From Caproiciproducens galactitolivorans (GTDB taxonomy: Bacteria; Bacillota; Clostridia; Oscillospirales; Acutalibacteraceae), in contig NZ_JAPOHA010000006.1 of NCBI RefSeq assembly GCF_026672255.1, positions 62,001 to 126,000 of the forward strand: DNA of 64,000 nt. The letters are read 5' to 3'. The notes below the pieces were generated by a model. It was not told where the DNA came from, ran no database searches, and worked only from the letters and a program-made list of their open reading frames with translations. Both the position numbers and the translations under genes were made by a program. Positions 60,254 through 64,000 of this stretch are shown piece by piece (the first letter of the stretch is position 1; each line of letters starts with the position of its first letter).

Positions 60254-62074
60254 TCATTTTTTCTTACTGGCCTGTTTCATGCGCAGTTCCTTACTCAGGA
60301 TCATCTTGCGCATGCGGATGTTTTTCGGCGTCACTTCAACCAGTTCGTCATTCCGAATAAATTCCAGGCACTGCTCCAGACTTAAAACGGTATGCGGCGT
60401 CAGCTTCAGCGCTTCGTCGGAACCGGACGCGCGGGTATTGGTGACGTGCTTCTTCTTGCAGACATTCACGACGATATCGTCGGATTTCGGGCTTGCACCC
60501 ACAATCATGCCTTCATACACTTCAACGCCGGGCCCGATAAACATGCGGCCGCGGTCCTGCGCGTAGAAAAGTCCGTATCCTGTGGATTCGCCGGTTTCAT
60601 GTGCGATCAGGGAGCCCTGCGCGCGGGTCTGGATTTCGCCCTTATAAGGTTCATAACCGTCGAAAACGCTGTTCATGATTCCGTTGCCGTTGGTGTCGGT
60701 CAGGAATTCCTGCCGGTAGCCCATGAGGCCGCGCGCAGGAATCTTGAATTCCAGATGGCTCATACCGGTATCGCGGGTGCCCATATTCACAATCTCCGCC
60801 TTGCGCGTTCCGAGTTTCTCCATAACCGCGCCCACGTAGTTGTCCGGAACTTCAATCATGAGAAGTTCAATCGGTTCGCAATTTTTTCCGTTGATCGTTT
60901 TATAAATAACATGCGGCGCGGAAACCTGGAATTCATAGTTCTGGCGGCGCATCTGCTCAATCAAAATGGAAAGATGCAGTTCTCCGCGGCCGGAAACCTT
61001 AAAGGTATCGGCGGAATCGGTTTCTTCCACGCGCATGGCCACGTTGGTTTCCACCTCTTTAAACAGACGGTCGCGCAGATTCCGGGAGGTAACGTATTTC
61101 CCTTCCCGTCCCGCAAACGGGCTGTTGTTGACCATGAACATCATGGAAACGGTCGGCTCGTCAATCTTGACGAACGGAAGCGGATCGATACAATCCGGCG
61201 AACAGGCGGTTTCGCCGATATTCAGCCCCGGGATACCGGAAACGGCAACAAGGTCGCCTAATTTCGCTTCCTGCACTTCCACGCGTTTCAATCCTTCGAA
61301 CTGATAAAGCTTTCCGATTTTCGCATTTTTCTGCTCGCCGTCACGGCAGCAGAGAACCACGTTTTCGCCGTCGTGAATTTCACCGCGCTCCACACGGCCG
61401 ATCCCGATTCTTCCAACATAATCATCATAGTCAATGTTGGAGAACAGAACCTGTGTCGGGCCGTTCAGATCGCCCTTCGGCGCGGGGATATGCTCCAGGA
61501 TCGCGTCCAAAAGCGGTTTCATATCGGTACCCGGAACTTCGGGGTCCGTTGTGGAGTAACCGTCGCGACCGGAAGCGTAAACGACCGGAAATTCAAGCTG
61601 GTCGTCATTCGCGCCAAGCTCAATAAACAGATCGAGGACTTCGTCAACGACTTCCGCCGGTCTTGCACCCGGGCGGTCGATTTTGTTGACGACGACCAGT
61701 GGGATTTTTCCAAGGCCGAGCGCCTTTTTCAAAACAAACCTTGTCTGCGGCATACAGCCTTCAAACGCGTCGACCAACAGCAAAACGCCGTCGACCATCA
61801 TCAGAATACGTTCCACTTCGCCGCCGAAATCGGCATGGCCGGGAGTATCAACAATATTAATTTTAACACCGTTATACATAACGGCGGTATTCTTGGAGAG
61901 GATTGTGATGCCGCGCTCGCGTTCCAGATCATTCGAGTCCATTACACGTTCCGCAACATTCTCATTGGCTCGGAAAATGCCGCTTTGCCTTAACAGCTGG
62001 TCAACCAGAGTGGTTTTACCGTGGTCGACGTGCGCAATGATTGCAACATTCCGGATGTCATTTCTTGAGTCCAT
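60254..62074 (-). CDS. typA: Ribosome-associated GTPase TypA/BipA
   Basis: A 606-residue translational GTPase: G1 IIAHVDHGKTTLVDQLL, G2 ERERGITILSKNTAV, G3 IVDTPGHADFGGEVER, G4 VVNKIDRPGARP. The C-terminal EF-G-like domains (GRGELHLSILIEQMRRQNYE, RGLMGYRQEFLTDTNG) and the unique last domain (GASPKSDDIVVNVCKKKHVT) identify TypA. It assists ribosome assembly or translation under stress. The ATG at 62074 has AGAGGT 10 bases upstream and gives the usual family length. Confidence 0.96.
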   Translation of the reverse strand: MDSRNDIRNVAIIAHVDHGKTTLVDQLLRQSGIFRANENVAERVMDSNDLERERGITILSKNTAVMYNGVKINIVDTPGHADFGGEVERILMMVDGVLLLVDAFEGCMPQTRFVLKKALGLGKIPLVVVNKIDRPGARPAEVVDEVLDLFIELGANDDQLEFPVVYASGRDGYSTTDPEVPGTDMKPLLDAILEHIPAPKGDLNGPTQVLFSNIDYDDYVGRIGIGRVERGEIHDGENVVLCCRDGEQKNAKIGKLYQFEGLKRVEVQEAKLGDLVAVSGIPGLNIGETACSPDCIDPLPFVKIDEPTVSMMFMVNNSPFAGREGKYVTSRNLRDRLFKEVETNVAMRVEETDSADTFKVSGRGELHLSILIEQMRRQNYEFQVSAPHVIYKTINGKNCEPIELLMIEVPDNYVGAVMEKLGTRKAEIVNMGTRDTGMSHLEFKIPARGLMGYRQEFLTDTNGNGIMNSVFDGYEPYKGEIQTRAQGSLIAHETGESTGYGLFYAQDRGRMFIGPGVEVYEGMIVGASPKSDDIVVNVCKKKHVTNTRASGSDEALKLTPHTVLSLEQCLEFIRNDELVEVTPKNIRMRKMILSKELRMKQASKKK

Positions 62075-62195
62075 AATCGATAATACCTCTTTAAACATTA
62101 AATTCACAAATAATTTCACAAAACTTTTTTATTATACCACACATCACCCCGTTTGTGAATAAGTCAGGTTAAATAAAAGATGTTCTGTTCGACAA

Positions 62196-62224
62196 AAAAG
62201 CGCCGGTATTCTACCGGCGCTTTT
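62196..62224 (-). terminator. Terminator after tRNA-Gly
   Basis: A 13-bp perfect stem (AAAAGCGCCGGTA / TACCGGCGCTTTT, loop TTC); on the minus strand a T-run follows, just downstream of the tRNA. Confidence 0.85.
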
Positions 62225-62230
62225 CGGATT

Positions 62231-62306
62231 TGGAGCGAACGACGAGGCTCGAACTCGCTACCTCCACCTTGGCAAGGTGGCGCTCTACCAGATGAGCTAC
62301 ATTCGC
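62231..62306 (-). tRNA. tRNA-Gly(GCC)
   Basis: On the minus strand the cloverleaf is complete: acceptor GCGAATG pairs with CGTTCGC, the D-arm is GCTC/GAGC, the anticodon arm CCACC TTGCCAA GGTGG carries anticodon GCC, and the T-arm GCGAG TTCGAGC CTCGT is standard. Discriminator T and an encoded CCA end the gene. No att-like duplication is seen beside it. Confidence 0.95.
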
Positions 62307-62411
62307 ACTGCATTGGTGCAAGTGATATTATACGACATAACCCGCTCTTTTGTCAAGCATGATTTTTTAAAGATTCCAATTCGTTTTGCAATTCCCTATT
62401 CGGCGCGCTTA

Positions 62412-62420
62412 TGCTATAAT
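62412..62420 (+). promoter_or_regulatory. Extended -10 promoter of the dnaD operon
   Basis: TGC-TATAAT (62412-62420) is an extended -10; the -35 region is weak. It lies about 50 bases before the dnaD start. A short direct repeat (TACTAGTTTTC twice, around 62434-62455) lies between. Confidence 0.6.
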
Positions 62421-62469
62421 AACAGAATGAATTTACTAGTTTTCTACTAGTTTTCGAAAGGTGACCTGT

Positions 62470-63486
62470 ATGAGCTGTTCTATTAATCTGGGAGAGTGGA
62501 ACTCCGTTTTTGCCGTTCCCTGCTCCGTTGTCGATAAACATATTAAATTGGCGGGTTCCGTCCAGCTGAAAGTGCTTTTGTGGGAACTGCGGCACGCGGG
62601 AGAAAGCTTTGAAGCCGCCGATATTGCAAAAGCGCTCAGCATTGACCGTGCCGACGTAAGCGACGCGATGCTTTACTGGCAGCAGACCGGGCTGTTTGCT
62701 GAAAAAGACGGCGAATTCGTCCCCGCCGGGGAAGCCGGTTTTAAGGACGAAACCGAAAAAACGGCGGAGGAGCCCTCGCCTGCGATTCCTGCGGAAATCC
62801 CGCCGGAAAAACCGAAAAAGATTCTTTCGCGTCCGCAGAAACCGGACAATGCGTTTGTGGCAAAACGAATCGGGGAATCGAACGAGATTGCCTGCCTGAT
62901 GCAGGAAGCGGAGCAGATTCTCGGCCGGCTGATTTCCAACGGCGATTCCGCCATGCTGCTAATGCTGCACGACCATTACGGCCTGCCCTGCGACGTGATC
63001 ATTATGCTGCTGCAATATGTTGTCAGCATCGGCAAGGCAAATTCCCGTTACATAGAAAAAGTGGCCATGAGCTGGGCCGATGAAGAAATCTTTACCCACG
63101 AAAAAGCGGAGGAAAAGCTGCGCCGTCTGGATGAAAACAAAAAGGCCTGGCATGCGGTGGAACAGGCGATCGGCATTATGCACCGCGCGCCTTCTTCGAA
63201 GGAGCAGTCTTTTGCCTCTGTCTGGATTAACGAATGGAATTTCAACACCGCACTGATTCACGAAGCGTATGAACGCAGTGTGGACAACACCGGCAAATTC
63301 AGCCCCAGCTATATGAATAAGATTCTGGAACGCTGGCACAAGGAAGGGATTTCTACCCTTGAACAGGCGCAGAAGGATAAAGAAGAGCGGGCGGCGGCCC
63401 GCAAAGGCGGCAGACAGCCGAAAACGACTTATGATATTGAGGAGTACGAGCGCTCCGGCGTTTTTGATAACTTTGACAGGAAGTGA
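62470..63486 (+). CDS. DnaD-domain replication initiation protein
   Basis: A 338-residue protein. The N-terminal part (INLGEWNSVFAVPCSVVDKH, QLKVLLWELRHAGESFEAAD) is a winged helix; residues about 150-230 (EAEQILGRLISNGDSAMLLM, LPCDVIIMLLQYVVSIGKAN, YIEKVAMSWADEEIFT) form a DnaD/DnaB C-terminal domain, and a second copy is likely near 260-300 (NFNTALIHEAYERSVDNTG). It helps load the helicase at origins. AAAGGTG lies 7 bases before the ATG at 62470. Confidence 0.9.
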   Translation: MSCSINLGEWNSVFAVPCSVVDKHIKLAGSVQLKVLLWELRHAGESFEAADIAKALSIDRADVSDAMLYWQQTGLFAEKDGEFVPAGEAGFKDETEKTAEEPSPAIPAEIPPEKPKKILSRPQKPDNAFVAKRIGESNEIACLMQEAEQILGRLISNGDSAMLLMLHDHYGLPCDVIIMLLQYVVSIGKANSRYIEKVAMSWADEEIFTHEKAEEKLRRLDENKKAWHAVEQAIGIMHRAPSSKEQSFASVWINEWNFNTALIHEAYERSVDNTGKFSPSYMNKILERWHKEGISTLEQAQKDKEERAAARKGGRQPKTTYDIEEYERSGVFDNFDRK

Positions 63487-63491
63487 TTGCA

Positions 63492-64000
63492 TTGGGTTAC
63501 AGCAGGGAAATTTATGAAAGTGCGGAACGGATTCTGCTGGAACGCCGTAAATCTGCCGAAAACACGGCGGCCGAACGCAAGTCTGTATTTTACGGTTGTT
63601 ACCCGGAAGCAAAAAGGATTGAATCCGCGCTGTCCAAAACCGCAATCGCCGCGGCTCGCGCGATTTTCGGCGGCAGCAGCGCAAAAGAGCAGCTTGTAAA
63701 GCTGAAAGAGGAAAATCAGTCGTTACAAAACCGGATGAATGAACTGCTCGCATCCGCAGGCCGCGGCGCAGATTATCTGGAACCGCCTTATTCCTGTAAG
63801 AAATGCGGCGACACCGGCTATATCGACGGCAGAATGTGTTCCTGTATGAAAAAGCTGCTGCAGGCGCAGGCCTACGAGAATTTAAATAAGCTGACGCCGC
63901 TTTCCCTTTCCACCTTCGAGAGCTTTTCGCTCGATTATTACGCGGACAGCGCCGAAAGCGGCCAAAAGTCCCCGCGAAGCATGATGGAGAAGGTATTCCG
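63492..64000 (+). CDS. DnaC/DnaI-type helicase loader (3' end beyond window)
   Basis: 169 codons are visible. The start is TTG (63492), with GGAAGTGA ahead of it. The N-terminal half has a coiled region (LVKLKEENQSLQNRMNELLA) and the zinc-binding pattern YSCKKCGDTGYIDGRMCSCM typical of DnaI-like loaders. The ATPase domain would lie outside the window. Pairing with the DnaD-domain gene 5 bases upstream is the usual Firmicutes primosome arrangement. Confidence 0.88.
   Translation, partial: MGYSREIYESAERILLERRKSAENTAAERKSVFYGCYPEAKRIESALSKTAIAAARAIFGGSSAKEQLVKLKEENQSLQNRMNELLASAGRGADYLEPPYSCKKCGDTGYIDGRMCSCMKKLLQAQAYENLNKLTPLSLSTFESFSLDYYADSAESGQKSPRSMMEKVF

Noticed and set aside
62231-62306. 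tRNA-Gly as a phage attachment site
   Set aside because: It is far from the phage region and no duplicated tRNA 3' end is seen at either phage boundary.

Overview
The window looks like a chromosomal segment of a spore-forming, Gram-positive Clostridia. Oscillospirales/Ruminococcaceae-like is my best guess, from roughly even base composition plus family content: DnaD and a DnaC/DnaI-type loader, NrdR, MtaB, an HPr-like protein, a SleL-type LysM-GH18 spore hydrolase, TypA, strong GGAGG ribosome sites and TTGACA/TATAAT promoters. No species can be named from sequence alone.

Left edge (1-4728, minus strand): an operon of a small helix-turn-helix protein, a type III-like Mod methyltransferase and a Res helicase/nuclease that runs off the window.

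Prophage region (about 4902-32652, mostly plus strand): a family A DNA polymerase, a primase-helicase, HNH endonuclease, P27-type small terminase, a ParB-domain DNA methyltransferase, two accessory genes, large terminase, HK97-type portal, ClpP-like protease, capsid, connectors, tail tube, tail chaperone with a -1 frameshift, tape measure, distal tail, tail endopeptidase-like protein and a DUF859-like fibre. It is a siphovirus-type cassette, but I see no integrase, lysogeny repressor, holin or endolysin. It carries three reverse-strand inserts: MarR plus a membrane protein, a small regulator plus DUF2975, and an AT-rich DnaQ-BRCT nuclease. Between the accessory genes and the large terminase lie relics of a second, related packaging cassette: a terminase N-terminus fused to a head-closure C-terminus, and a portal fragment.

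The right end of the phage DNA abuts a truncated asparagine synthetase. Next comes a dlt-like operon in the order adenylation enzyme, carrier protein, MBOAT acyltransferase and SGNH-type protein. It has two promoters, one preceded by three 11-bp repeats that resemble response-regulator sites.

The rest (37964-64000) is ordinary host chromosome: nrdR, a TIM-barrel protein, an ABC-F protein, an HPr-like protein, mtaB, a GHL10 glycosidase-like protein, DUF1294, a repeat-like element, the spore hydrolase, two P-type ATPases (one with a terminator in its leader), an O-antigen-ligase-like protein, a polysaccharide deacetylase, a lipase, hemolysin III, pgeF with a radical SAM partner, a repetitive coiled-coil protein, typA with an exonuclease, tRNA-Gly, and a DnaD gene with a helicase loader cut by the right edge.
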